Source of the DNA: Dysgonomonas gadei ATCC BAA-286
GTDB taxonomy: Bacteria; Bacteroidota; Bacteroidia; Bacteroidales; Dysgonomonadaceae
Assembly (NCBI RefSeq): GCF_000213555.1
Contig: NZ_GL891982.1
Coordinates: 315,926 to 379,925, forward strand
DNA length: 64,000 nt
Reading direction: 5' to 3'
The translations under genes and the position numbers were made by a program. Each line of letters begins with the position of its first letter. The first letter of the stretch is position 1. The notes beneath the pieces are model-generated. The model saw nothing but the letters and a program-made list of their open reading frames with translations, was not told the origin of the DNA and did no database searches. Shown here piece by piece: positions 55,319 through 63,954 of this stretch.

Positions 55319-55326
55319 TAATTTTG
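55319..55326 (+). promoter_or_regulatory. -7 box of the nusB promoter
   Basis: TAATTTTG, an exact TAnnTTTG match, 25 nt before the ATG. Confidence 0.5.
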
Positions 55327-55351
55327 CAGCCTGAAACATTTTAATGTAGAA

Positions 55352-56278
55352 ATGATAAACCGCGTTCTTATCCGTATCAGAGTTGTCCAAATACTGTTTT
55401 CGTACAGTCAGGGTGAAACTACAGACATGAGGAAAGCCGAAAACGAGCTTCTTTTCAGTCTGCAAAAATCATACGATTTATACTTCTATCTACTGTCACT
55501 TTTGGTTGAACTTACCGACTCTTATGCCCAGAAAGTCGACAACCGCAAGTCAAAACTTTTGCCCACAGAAGAAGATATAAAGCCAAACATCAGGTTGTTA
55601 AACAATAAGTTTATTCTTCAATTGAGAGAAAACCTCGAATTGGATAAATATCTTAAAGACAGGCCTTTTTCCTGGTACGACCACGATACTTTCGTTCGTA
55701 AAATGCTTGAGAACATCCTCAATTCGGATATCTATAAAGAATATATGGACTGTGATTCCCATAGTTATGATGACGACCGTGAGTTTTGGCGCAAAACATT
55801 CAAGCATGTCATCTGTACCGATGAAGAATTATACACCTTGCTCGAGGATGAAAGCCTTTACTGGAATGACGACATCGAAATCATCGAATCTTTTGTCCTG
55901 AAAACGATTAAAAGGTTTGAAGAGAATAAGGGAGCCGCTCAGGAGTTACTTCCTATGTTCAAAGATGATTCCGACAGGGAATTCGCCGTAAAATTACTTC
56001 GTGAATCCCTCTGGAATGGCAAGGAATACCGCGAACTGATAGATAAGTATACCAAGAACTGGGAATCGGAACGTATCGCCCTCATGGACATGGTAATAAT
56101 GCAGATAGCAATAGGTGAAATAGTGAGTTTCCCATCCATACCGATAAGCGTAACTCTGAACGAATATATCGACATAGCAAAATCGTACAGCACAGCCAAA
56201 AGTGCATCATTTATAAACGGTATTCTGGATGCAATTGTAAAAGAACTAAAGGAAGAAAAGAAGATAATTAAGAAATAA
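55352..56278 (+). CDS. nusB: Transcription antitermination factor NusB (long Bacteroidetes form)
   Basis: 308 residues, about twice the length of E. coli NusB. The first motif INRVLIRIRVVQILFSYSQ and the C-terminal ~130 residues (IALMDMVIMQIAIGEIVSFPSIPISVTLNEYIDIAKSYSTAKSASFINGILDAIVKEL) are the NusB fold; the ~120 residues between are a helical insertion normal for this phylum. It acts with NusE/S10 on rRNA operon transcription. First in a row of co-directional genes leading to yajC, ybbR and coaE. Confidence 0.95.
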   Translation: MINRVLIRIRVVQILFSYSQGETTDMRKAENELLFSLQKSYDLYFYLLSLLVELTDSYAQKVDNRKSKLLPTEEDIKPNIRLLNNKFILQLRENLELDKYLKDRPFSWYDHDTFVRKMLENILNSDIYKEYMDCDSHSYDDDREFWRKTFKHVICTDEELYTLLEDESLYWNDDIEIIESFVLKTIKRFEENKGAAQELLPMFKDDSDREFAVKLLRESLWNGKEYRELIDKYTKNWESERIALMDMVIMQIAIGEIVSFPSIPISVTLNEYIDIAKSYSTAKSASFINGILDAIVKELKEEKKIIKK

Positions 56279-56325
56279 TAATATTTATCATATTTTCACC
56301 TTCACTCTAATTCAAAATAATCGCT

Positions 56326-56333
56326 TATATTTG
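56326..56333 (+). promoter_or_regulatory. -7 box of the yajC promoter
   Basis: TATATTTG, an exact TAnnTTTG match, 61 nt before the yajC ATG; suggests yajC has its own start besides read-through from nusB. Confidence 0.5.
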
Positions 56334-56394
56334 TAAAGCTTTTTTAGGAAAGGAGAAAAATCAAGAATAATATAAATCAAATATTAAAGAATCT

Positions 56395-56745
56395 ATGACT
56401 TTATTAAATGTATTATTACAAGCAGCCGAAGGTGGTGCACCTGCCGGCGGAGGTTTTCTGGGATTAGGTAGCAGCGGTAGCATGATCGTGATGATGGTGC
56501 TTTTATTTGCCATCATGTATTTCTTTATGATACGTCCGCAACAAAAGAAACAAAAAGCGTTGCAGGAAGCACGTAATGCTATCAAAGTAGGCGACAAAGT
56601 AGTTACTGCCGGAGGTATCCACGGAAAAGTGAAAGAAGTAAACGATTCCACATTTGTGCTGGAAATCGCCGACGGAATAAAAATTACAATCGAAAAATCT
56701 TCTGTTTACGTTTCAGCTGCTGATACTCAGGCTAACAACAGATAA
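56395..56745 (+). CDS. yajC: Preprotein translocase subunit YajC
   Basis: 116 residues. One membrane helix (SMIVMMVLLFAIMYFFMI) followed by the family motif RPQQKKQKALQEARNAIKVGDKVVTAGGIHGKVKEV. A Gly-rich N-terminal stretch precedes the helix. YajC associates with SecDF and SecYEG in the inner membrane. 37 nt before the ybbR-like gene. Confidence 0.96.
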   Translation: MTLLNVLLQAAEGGAPAGGGFLGLGSSGSMIVMMVLLFAIMYFFMIRPQQKKQKALQEARNAIKVGDKVVTAGGIHGKVKEVNDSTFVLEIADGIKITIEKSSVYVSAADTQANNR

Positions 56746-56782
56746 TTCTTTTGAATGAAACATAAAAGTCAGGTATAGCTAT

Positions 56783-57766
56783 ATGAGCGATACTAGAAAT
56801 ATCATCATACAAGAAGTCAGATCGTTTTTCACCAATATATCATGGAAAAAGATACTGACTTTTTTGTTTTTTGTATTGCTTTCCTCAGTTTTTTGGATGA
56901 TGCAGGTCTATCGCCAAAAATTTGAGTCTACTCTTACTATACCTGTTAAATATGTAAATGTACCCGACAGCATCGTTTTCGAAAACGAGCTGCCGTTGAA
57001 AATATATGTACGTATAAAAGACGATGGGGCCGCCATGTTCAAATACTATTTCACTCATAGAAACGACTCTTTGGAAGTGGATGTGAGGGATATAGTGAAA
57101 GGAACACAGGAAAAAGTGATACAGGGCCGGAACTTCGAACAATTGGTCCGGGGAAAACTCTTCGCTTCTTCAGAACTGATAAGCTACTCCCCCACCCGTG
57201 TATCCTATGCCTATGCCGTACTGCACCAAAAGAAACTGCCCGTTATATACGACGGATATATAAGTTTGGCATCAGGTTATCTGATCGACGGGGAACTGAC
57301 AATCGAACCCGATTCGGTGCTTGTATATGGCAGCCGTGCTGCATTGGATACACTGCATTATGCCCACACTGTGAACGATACACTCAGAGAAGTGACCGAG
57401 GATAAAAAAATGCTGGTAGCAATGAAGCAAACCAAAGGCATTCGGTTTGTACCTAACACTGTGGAACTAAATGTATCGGTAGATAAATTCAGTACAAAGG
57501 AAGTAGAAGTTCCCATCGAATGTATCAATCTGCCGGAAAATCTGACAATCAAGTTTTTCCCGTCATCAATCAAGATACCATTCTTTGTAGGTATAAAAAG
57601 ATACAATGACATTTCGTCTCACGACTTTCAGGTAATTGTAGACTATAATGATCTCAAAGACCTGAAAGAGGCTTCGATCCCCGTACGGATAACTGAAAGT
57701 CCGGATTATATACAGACCAAAGGACCTGTTCCGTCCGAAGTAGAATTTGTCCTGGAACAAAAATAA
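56783..57766 (+). CDS. YbbR-domain protein (CdaR-like)
   Basis: 327 residues. One N-terminal membrane helix (ILTFLFFVLLSSVFWMMQVY) then extracytoplasmic YbbR-type repeats, seen in LTIPVKYVNVPDSIVFENELPLKIYVRIKD and VEVPIECINLPENLTIKFFPSSIKIPFF. In Firmicutes CdaR regulates the diadenylate cyclase CdaA, but here no cdaA is adjacent and the YajC-YbbR-CoaE order is a Bacteroidetes arrangement. Role in this phylum not established. Confidence 0.85.
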   Translation: MSDTRNIIIQEVRSFFTNISWKKILTFLFFVLLSSVFWMMQVYRQKFESTLTIPVKYVNVPDSIVFENELPLKIYVRIKDDGAAMFKYYFTHRNDSLEVDVRDIVKGTQEKVIQGRNFEQLVRGKLFASSELISYSPTRVSYAYAVLHQKKLPVIYDGYISLASGYLIDGELTIEPDSVLVYGSRAALDTLHYAHTVNDTLREVTEDKKMLVAMKQTKGIRFVPNTVELNVSVDKFSTKEVEVPIECINLPENLTIKFFPSSIKIPFFVGIKRYNDISSHDFQVIVDYNDLKDLKEASIPVRITESPDYIQTKGPVPSEVEFVLEQK

Positions 57767-57844
57767 AGGCAGCAGACTTTTTTATTTGCCTCTACATGCA
57801 ATATATCAATACATTCTTTTACACGAATAATAATCCCTCATAGA

Positions 57845-58429
57845 ATGATCAAATTAGGTATAACAGGAGGAATAGGCAGTGGTAAATCTACCGTTTCGGA
57901 GATATTCTCCCTTTGTAATGTACCTGTTTATATAGCCGATACAGAAAGTAAAAGACTTGTGGCAACTTCACCTGTTATAAAGGAAAAATTGATTAATATC
58001 TATGGTAAAGAATTATTTGAGGGTGGTGTGCTGAATAAAGCATTGCTGGCGTCCCATATATTCAATGATAAAGCCAAATTGGAGCAGGTAAACGCAATAA
58101 TACATCCCGAAGTAGAAAAAGATTTTAAAGAATGGGTGGTTAACCATGCACACAGTCCGGTGATAGCACACGAAGCCGCGATTCTTTTCGAGTCCGGGTT
58201 CAATAAACTTATGGACAAGATAGTGATGGTATACACTCCCCTCGAAATAAGGCTGGAACGCACGATGAAACGGGATCATACTACCCGCGAAAAAGTATTG
58301 GAACGCATACACAATCAGATGCCTGATGAAGAAAAAGCTAAACTTTCTGATTTTGTAATTGTTAATGATGGTGCACATTCATTGATCGAACAAGTGCTTG
58401 ACATTCTGAAACAAGTAAAAGACTTATAA
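57845..58429 (+). CDS. coaE: Dephospho-CoA kinase
   Basis: 194 residues. P-loop LGITGGIGSGKSTVSEIF, then VYIADTESKRL (Asp base), IIHPEVEKDFKEW and AAILFESGF typical of CoaE. It phosphorylates dephospho-CoA, the last step of CoA synthesis. Six nt separate it from the carbonic anhydrase gene. Confidence 0.97.
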   Translation: MIKLGITGGIGSGKSTVSEIFSLCNVPVYIADTESKRLVATSPVIKEKLINIYGKELFEGGVLNKALLASHIFNDKAKLEQVNAIIHPEVEKDFKEWVVNHAHSPVIAHEAAILFESGFNKLMDKIVMVYTPLEIRLERTMKRDHTTREKVLERIHNQMPDEEKAKLSDFVIVNDGAHSLIEQVLDILKQVKDL

Positions 58430-58435
58430 AACATA

Positions 58436-59086
58436 ATGGAAATACAAAAATCATATAAAGGTATATTCGAAGCGAATAAGAAATGGGTAGAGAAAATAAA
58501 TGAGGAAAACCCGGATTTTTTCACCCATCTGGCAGATCAGCAAAACCCGGACTATCTTTACATAGGATGCTCCGACAGCCGCGTGCATGCCAATGAGATA
58601 ATGGGCCTGCAACCCGGAGAAGTATTTGTTCACCGCAACATTGCTAATATGGTCGTCAACAACGACCTCAACGTATTGTCAGTCATTAATTATGCCGTGG
58701 AATACCTCAATGTGAAATATATCATTGTATGCGGACATTACAATTGCGGAGGAATAAAAGCCGCAATGGAACCGAAAGATTTAGGAATACTGAATCCTTG
58801 GCTGCGTAATATACGCGATGTGTACCGCCTGCACGAGAAAGAGCTGGATACTATTTCCGATCCGCAAGCCAGATATAACCGCCTGGTAGAAATAAATGTA
58901 TATGAACAGTGTCTCAATATAATAAAGACAGCAGAAGTACAGAAATCATACCTGGCAAAAGGTTATCCCCGTGTAGCCGGCTGGGTTTACGACCTGAATG
59001 ACGGCATACTCCACGATCTGGAAATAGACTTTGAAAAAGAATTGAACCGTATCCGTAAGATATACGATCTAACAAAAGGAGAATAA
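58436..59086 (+). CDS. Beta-class carbonic anhydrase
   Basis: 216 residues. Zinc ligands C45 (with D47 and R49 in CSDSRV), H101 and C104 (IIVCGHYNCGG), all present. Length and sequence fit the Can/CynT group. It interconverts CO2 and bicarbonate, supplying carboxylases. Cotranscription with coaE is likely because the gap is 6 nt. Confidence 0.95.
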   Translation: MEIQKSYKGIFEANKKWVEKINEENPDFFTHLADQQNPDYLYIGCSDSRVHANEIMGLQPGEVFVHRNIANMVVNNDLNVLSVINYAVEYLNVKYIIVCGHYNCGGIKAAMEPKDLGILNPWLRNIRDVYRLHEKELDTISDPQARYNRLVEINVYEQCLNIIKTAEVQKSYLAKGYPRVAGWVYDLNDGILHDLEIDFEKELNRIRKIYDLTKGE

Positions 59087-59114
59087 GTCTGACGCAAGTT
59101 ATAAATTATGAGTT

Positions 59115-60011
59115 ATGAGTTATAAATTAGCTGTTACCACGATATTGCTGGGTATTCTATCTCTTAGTGGTTGTAAACCATCTAAAGCAGATAAAGCCCG
59201 TACTCTATCAGTCACTATAGAGCCTCAAAAATATTTTCTAAGTAAAATCGTAGGAAATCACTACGAAGTAAACTGTATTGTGCCATCTGGCTCCAATCCC
59301 GAAAGTGCCGATTTCACCCCATCGCAGATGATGGCTTTGGATAAGAGCGTAGCCTACTTCAAAATCGGATATCTGGGAATAGAGAACACATTGATAGATA
59401 AAGTATCCCAAAGTAATCCCGAACTTAAAGTCGTAAATTGCTCGCAAGGTATTGAACTTATAGGCGATGCTCATATACATTGTGAAGATGATAATCATGA
59501 CCACAATCATACGCACGCACATGCTGCAGGTGACCCGCATACATGGAGTTCGGTAAGATCTGCTAAGATTATAGTCGAAAACATGTATAAGGCAGTACTG
59601 GAATTGGATGCCAGCAATGAAGCAGACTATACTGCCAATTACGATAGGCTGGTAGCAGAGATAAGCAGCACCGACAGTATCATCAAATCGTATCTGGATA
59701 AGTCTCCGAGCAAATCATTTATAATATATCATCCTGCACTCAGTTATTTTGCCGATGAATACGGATTGACCCAATATTCGATCGAACATGAAGGAAAAAA
59801 CCCGTCGCCGTCACAGTTAAAGGAGCTTATAGATAAAGCAAAAGCTGAAGGGATAAAAGCTGTTTTCATACAGCAGGAGTTCGATACAAAAAATGCTGAA
59901 ACTATAGCAGAAGCAATAAATGGAAAAACCATCCCCATAAACCCGTTATCATATAACTGGAGTGAGGAAATGATAAAAATAGCCAAGGCTTTGGCACAAG
60001 AAAACGAATGA
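59115..60011 (+). CDS. Zinc/metal ABC transporter substrate-binding lipoprotein (ZnuA-like)
   Basis: 298 residues. Lipoprotein signal ending LSLSGC (Cys 20). Cluster A-I metal-binding family: TIEPQKYFLSKIVGNHYEVNCIVPSGSNPE at ~35-63 has Glu where classical ZnuA has a His ligand; a His/Asp-rich loop (HIHCEDDNHDHNHTHAHAAGDPH) spans 120-142; VFIQQEFDTKNAETIAEAI lies near the C-terminus. It captures zinc or manganese in the periplasm. The upstream ATGAGTTATGAGTTATAAATTA repeat offers alternative starts. Overlaps the ATPase gene by 4 nt. Confidence 0.92.
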   Translation: MSYKLAVTTILLGILSLSGCKPSKADKARTLSVTIEPQKYFLSKIVGNHYEVNCIVPSGSNPESADFTPSQMMALDKSVAYFKIGYLGIENTLIDKVSQSNPELKVVNCSQGIELIGDAHIHCEDDNHDHNHTHAHAAGDPHTWSSVRSAKIIVENMYKAVLELDASNEADYTANYDRLVAEISSTDSIIKSYLDKSPSKSFIIYHPALSYFADEYGLTQYSIEHEGKNPSPSQLKELIDKAKAEGIKAVFIQQEFDTKNAETIAEAINGKTIPINPLSYNWSEEMIKIAKALAQENE

Positions 60012-60793
60012 GCAAAATACTTGAAATAAGAGACCTTTCGGTAGGATATGATGACAATCCTTATGTACTGAAAAACGTGAATCTGAATGTTTTCCACGAT
60101 GATTTTCTCGGTATTATCGGCCCTAATGGCGGAGGGAAGACCACTCTATTGAAAACGATTCTCGGACTCGTAAAACCTACGAACGGTCACATTTCTTTTT
60201 TCAGGAATAATGTAAAAACGGATAAGATAAATATCGGCTATCTACCGCAAATAAACCAGATAGACAAAAAATTCCCTATATCTGTGCATGATGTCATACT
60301 GTCGGGGCTGACAATCAAACACAGCATATTTTCGCCTTATACCAAAGAGCAAAAAGAGAAAGTCGGTCTAATAGCGCATCAGATGGGACTGGACAAACTT
60401 ATCAACAGACCTATAGGTGCCTTATCGGGAGGCCAACTCCAACGTACATTGCTTGGACGCGCTATTATAGACGGGCCGGATCTGTTGGTGCTTGATGAAC
60501 CTAATTCGTATGTAGATAAACGCTTCGAAACTGATTTTTATAAGATACTAGAAGATATTAATAAAGACACCGCCATCGTTCTTGTCTCACATGATGTGGG
60601 TACGGTAATATCGCTGGTTAAAAATATAGCCTGTGTGAATGAAGGACTCCATTATCATTCAGGTACCAATATCTCGACCGAATGGCTCGAAGAATCATAT
60701 TCCTCCTGCCCTATCGAAATTGTCGGTCATGGAGATTTTCCGCATCGGGTATTGGATAAACATGAGGGTTGTGAATGTTGTAAAGATGATTAA
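60008..60793 (+). CDS. Metal ABC transporter ATP-binding protein (ZnuC-like)
   Basis: 261 residues. Walker A GPNGGGKTT (38-46), signature LSGGQLQRTLLGRAI, Walker B LLVLDEPNSYVD, H-loop VLVSHDVGTV. The C-terminus is Cys/His-rich (HEGCECCKDD), which could bind metal. ATGA overlap with znuA indicates coupled translation. A permease gene, expected next, is absent: the following gene is on the opposite strand. Confidence 0.93.
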   Translation: MSKILEIRDLSVGYDDNPYVLKNVNLNVFHDDFLGIIGPNGGGKTTLLKTILGLVKPTNGHISFFRNNVKTDKINIGYLPQINQIDKKFPISVHDVILSGLTIKHSIFSPYTKEQKEKVGLIAHQMGLDKLINRPIGALSGGQLQRTLLGRAIIDGPDLLVLDEPNSYVDKRFETDFYKILEDINKDTAIVLVSHDVGTVISLVKNIACVNEGLHYHSGTNISTEWLEESYSSCPIEIVGHGDFPHRVLDKHEGCECCKDD

Positions 60794-60813
60794 GAATTCT
60801 ACAAAGTTCTACT

Positions 60814-61614
60814 TCATTTTGTAAGCAGCTTTTTTATTTCCTCCCTGTATACTTCATTTTCGGTTATACCATTGTGCTCTTCGTTTTCTAATGTGATCAG
60901 CAAATCCGAATCTTTCAAGGCAGCCTTCAATCTCATAGAGTTATTGTAGCTGATCACCTTGTCATTATTTCCATGAAAGATAACAACAGGCATTTTGCAT
61001 TCACTTACATATTTATATGTTTCCAACTTATATTTGACCAGAAATCCGGGGATAACAGGACAAATATCCTGGATCACATTCGTAAGACTATAATAAGGAG
61101 CTTGCAGAATCAACATATGAGGTTTATTGGTCGCTGCAATCTTTGCAGCCGGCCCCGTTCCGATAGAAAAACCCAGTACAATTATCCGGTCTTCATCGTA
61201 TAGCTTCTTCATCTCATTATAAGCGAGCTGAATATCGCTGAATAATTGATTCTGGTTGTCAATCTCGCCCCTGCTTTTACCAAATCCCCTGTAATCGAGG
61301 AAGAATACATCATAGCCTAAATCTGTGTACACAGAAGCCTGATATCCCCATGAATCAAGAGCCCCGGCATTGCCATGCAGAAAGAAAATCAATCCTTTCG
61401 GATTTTCTGTTTTGAACAAGAGGCTATTCAAAGGTGTTCCATCCTCTGCTTTTACATACATTTCCTCAAAATCCTGCTTAAAGCGGAAAGTATAATTATT
61501 ATCAAGTTTTGTTGGGTAAAAAATCAGTTTTTCCTGAAAAAAGTAAAAGAATCCACATAGTAATATATAGAGTGATAATAAAATCACACATATTCTAATT
61601 ACTGCTTTCTTCAT
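60814..61614 (-). CDS. Alpha/beta hydrolase with N-terminal membrane anchor (BEM46-like)
   Basis: 266 residues. N-terminal hydrophobic segment (IRICVILLSLYILLCGFFYFF), then FYPTKL and LIFFLHGNAGALDSWGYQA (oxyanion region), GFSIGTGPA with nucleophile S150, HGNNDKVI (Asp) and EEHNG (His). Close to ABHD13/BEM46 serine hydrolases of unknown substrate. Follows rarA by 28 nt on the same strand, so probably cotranscribed. Confidence 0.88.
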   Translation of the reverse strand: MKKAVIRICVILLSLYILLCGFFYFFQEKLIFYPTKLDNNYTFRFKQDFEEMYVKAEDGTPLNSLLFKTENPKGLIFFLHGNAGALDSWGYQASVYTDLGYDVFFLDYRGFGKSRGEIDNQNQLFSDIQLAYNEMKKLYDEDRIIVLGFSIGTGPAAKIAATNKPHMLILQAPYYSLTNVIQDICPVIPGFLVKYKLETYKYVSECKMPVVIFHGNNDKVISYNNSMRLKAALKDSDLLITLENEEHNGITENEVYREEIKKLLTK

Positions 61615-61642
61615 AGTATATAGTTTAGAAATCTTAATTACT

Positions 61643-62938
61643 TCAATACCTGTCTTTCCACAATTTTTTCAGCCATTCCACAATTTTGCTTTCAGATGCG
61701 TTTTGCTGTGGTTTCCAAAATTGGCGTCCTTTTATTTCTTTTGGCACATAATCCTGCTGCACAAAGTTATTCTCGAAACTGTGGGCATACTTGTAATTTT
61801 TACCATAATCCAGCTCTTTCATAAGCTTGGTGGGTGCATTACGCAAATGCAACGGAACCGGCAGGTTACCTGTTTCATTCACCAATGCGATCGCCTCATC
61901 TATAGCCATATATGCCGAATTACTCTTTGGAGAAGTTGCCAGATAAACCGTAGCTTCGGCTAAAACTATCCGGCCTTCGGGCCAGCCGATCTTTTGTAAA
62001 GTATCGAAGCAGGCATTGGCCAGTAAAAGAGCATTCGGATTTGCCAATCCTATATCTTCGGCTGCTGATATAACCAACCGCCGGGCAATAAACTTAGGGT
62101 CTTCACCACCTGCCACCATCCGGGCCAGCCAGTATATCGCCGCATCGGGGTCACTGCCTCTGATAGACTTGATAAAGGCTGAAATAATGTCATAATGCAT
62201 TTCACCTCCCTTATCGTATGCTGCAGGATTTTCCTGCAAGCGCTCCGTTACAAGTTTATCGGTAATAACAATTTTGTCACTCACATCCGCGCCTGTTACC
62301 AGATCGAGTATATTCAGCAGTTTACGGGCATCACCTCCCGAAAAACGAAGCAATGCATTGGTTTCCTGTAATTCTACATTTCGCTCTTTAAGTATAATAT
62401 CCTGTGTCACGGCACGATGTGCCAACTCTATTAAATCATCTTTATCTAAGGACTGTAAAACGTACACCTGACAACGTGACAACAAGGGCCGTATAACTTC
62501 AAAAGAAGGGTTCTCCGTGGTGGCGCCTATTAATGTAATCACCCCCGTTTCTACCGCATTGAGCAACGAATCTTGTTGCGATTTTGAAAAACGGTGGATC
62601 TCATCTATAAATAAAATCGGGCTTTTCGTATTAAAAAACTGACTCTTTTTGGCCTGCTCTATCACTTCACGCACATCCTTCACCCCTGAATTTATAGCAC
62701 TCAGCGTATAGAAAGGGGTATCCAGCGTATTAGCTATAATCTGGGCCAATGTAGTCTTCCCCACTCCGGGAGGCCCCCAAAGGAGGAAAGACGGTATGCG
62801 CCCCGATTCTATCATCTTGCGCAGGATAGCCCCTTCACCTACAAGATGCTTTTGTCCTATATATTCGTCCAATGTACGTGGACGCAAACGTTCTGCTAAT
62901 GGCTGGCTCATATATTTCTTGAGATTATCATAACCCAA
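61643..62938 (-). CDS. rarA: Replication-associated recombination protein A (AAA+ ATPase)
   Basis: 431 residues. PLAERLRPRTLDEYIGQKHLVG start, Walker A LLWGPPGVGKTT (~53-63), Walker B LFIDEIHRFSKSQQDSLL, sensor VITLIGATTENPSFEV and a C-terminal tetramerisation domain (GSDPDAAIYWLARMVAGGEDPKFIARRL). It acts at stalled replication forks and is related to clamp-loader subunits. Upstream is only repeat-filled DNA. Confidence 0.96.
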   Translation of the reverse strand: MGYDNLKKYMSQPLAERLRPRTLDEYIGQKHLVGEGAILRKMIESGRIPSFLLWGPPGVGKTTLAQIIANTLDTPFYTLSAINSGVKDVREVIEQAKKSQFFNTKSPILFIDEIHRFSKSQQDSLLNAVETGVITLIGATTENPSFEVIRPLLSRCQVYVLQSLDKDDLIELAHRAVTQDIILKERNVELQETNALLRFSGGDARKLLNILDLVTGADVSDKIVITDKLVTERLQENPAAYDKGGEMHYDIISAFIKSIRGSDPDAAIYWLARMVAGGEDPKFIARRLVISAAEDIGLANPNALLLANACFDTLQKIGWPEGRIVLAEATVYLATSPKSNSAYMAIDEAIALVNETGNLPVPLHLRNAPTKLMKELDYGKNYKYAHSFENNFVQQDYVPKEIKGRQFWKPQQNASESKIVEWLKKLWKDRY

Positions 62939-62989
62939 ATTTACAAAAAGTTTCTATTAGTCCGAAATAGAAAACAGTATTCTCCTGCA

Positions 62990-63340
62990 AGAACGCTAAG
63001 CCGCAGAGTCTAACTCATCACTTATAGCTCATAGTCCATAGCCTATCACCTCATTCACATTCATTAACTATATTTTGTTAAAATCTGACACATCTGACAG
63101 CTTTTCCTCTATTTTTCACTTGTTATTTTTAAATTTATTAACTATATATAGTTGAAAAGTAACAAAGGTAACACATGTTTCAGCTTTTAGCTGATAGCCG
63201 TTAGCCGATAGCTTATGTACAAAACCTGACAAACCTGACGACTTTTCACACAATTTTTATTGTCACTTTTTCTTCTAAGAACTCCGTGCTACTCCGTTCA
63301 CTCTGTGGTTAAAAATAAAAGGTAACAAAGGTTACACTAT
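62990..63340 (+). repeat. Composite dispersed intergenic repeat (copy 2)
   Basis: Includes CTGACACATCTGACAG, TTAACTATATATAGTTGAAA, AGCTTTTAGCTGATAGCC, CCTGACAAACCTGACGAC, ACTCCGTGCTACTCC and AAAAGGTAACAAAGGTTACAC in the same order as 27465-27725. No gene in 62939-63356. Confidence 0.85.
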
Positions 63341-63356
63341 TTCATTCATTTGCTAT

Positions 63357-63954
63357 TAATGCGAATCAGTAGTTGGATTTTAATGTTCAATTTTTTTAAC
63401 GTGCCGGCCGGCTTGTATTTGGCTCCGCCGATTTGGCTAACGCCGATTTTCAATTCCGCTTCGCTCCAATTCATTTTGCCTTGATGCAAAACGAAACAAA
63501 AAATCAAGGCTGCATCCCTCCGGCGACCCAAAACCGCAGCTCCGGTGGGGCAAAATAATACGGAGTCATCTTTTACCGGATTATCAGCCGTGTACAGCAG
63601 CTACCCTATTTTGCCCTACACCTCCGCTTTACGGATTGGGTACCCCGCCTGCGGAATGAGGCCGGTATCGCGATGCGGCGACAGGACTGTGTCTTTTCAG
63701 GCTTTAGCTCCGCGTGCGTCAGCCCTTGCGCATTAGTGACGCAGGCGGGGTACCCAATCCGTTGCAGGCGGCGTAGAATCAAACGGGGCGATAGCCCGTT
63801 TGTTTGATTCAGACGGCAAAACGGTTTTGGGTCGCCGAGGAGCGGAGCGCTAGCCTTTTGGTTCGTTTTGGGCAATGCCAAAATGAACGTTTAAGCGAAA
63901 CGAAGTGGAGCTGAAAAGAATTGAACATTAAAATCCAACTACTGATTCGCATTA
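63357..63954. mobile_element. Inverted-repeat element B (~0.6 kb, no transposase)
   Basis: Left terminus TAATGCGAATCAGTAGTTGG continues with ATTTTAATGTTCAATT, and the right terminus (63918-63954) is its reverse complement: about 36 bp, nearly perfect. Inside, 63517-63652 matches element A in direct orientation, and 63828-63914 matches element A's left arm inverted. CGGATTGGGTACCCCGCCTG (63632-63651) recurs inverted at 63742-63761. GC-richer than its surroundings and without a believable gene. Confidence 0.7.

Noticed and set aside
63346..63881. Open frames inside element B
   Set aside because: The same repeat-derived composition effect; frames on both strands, no motifs.
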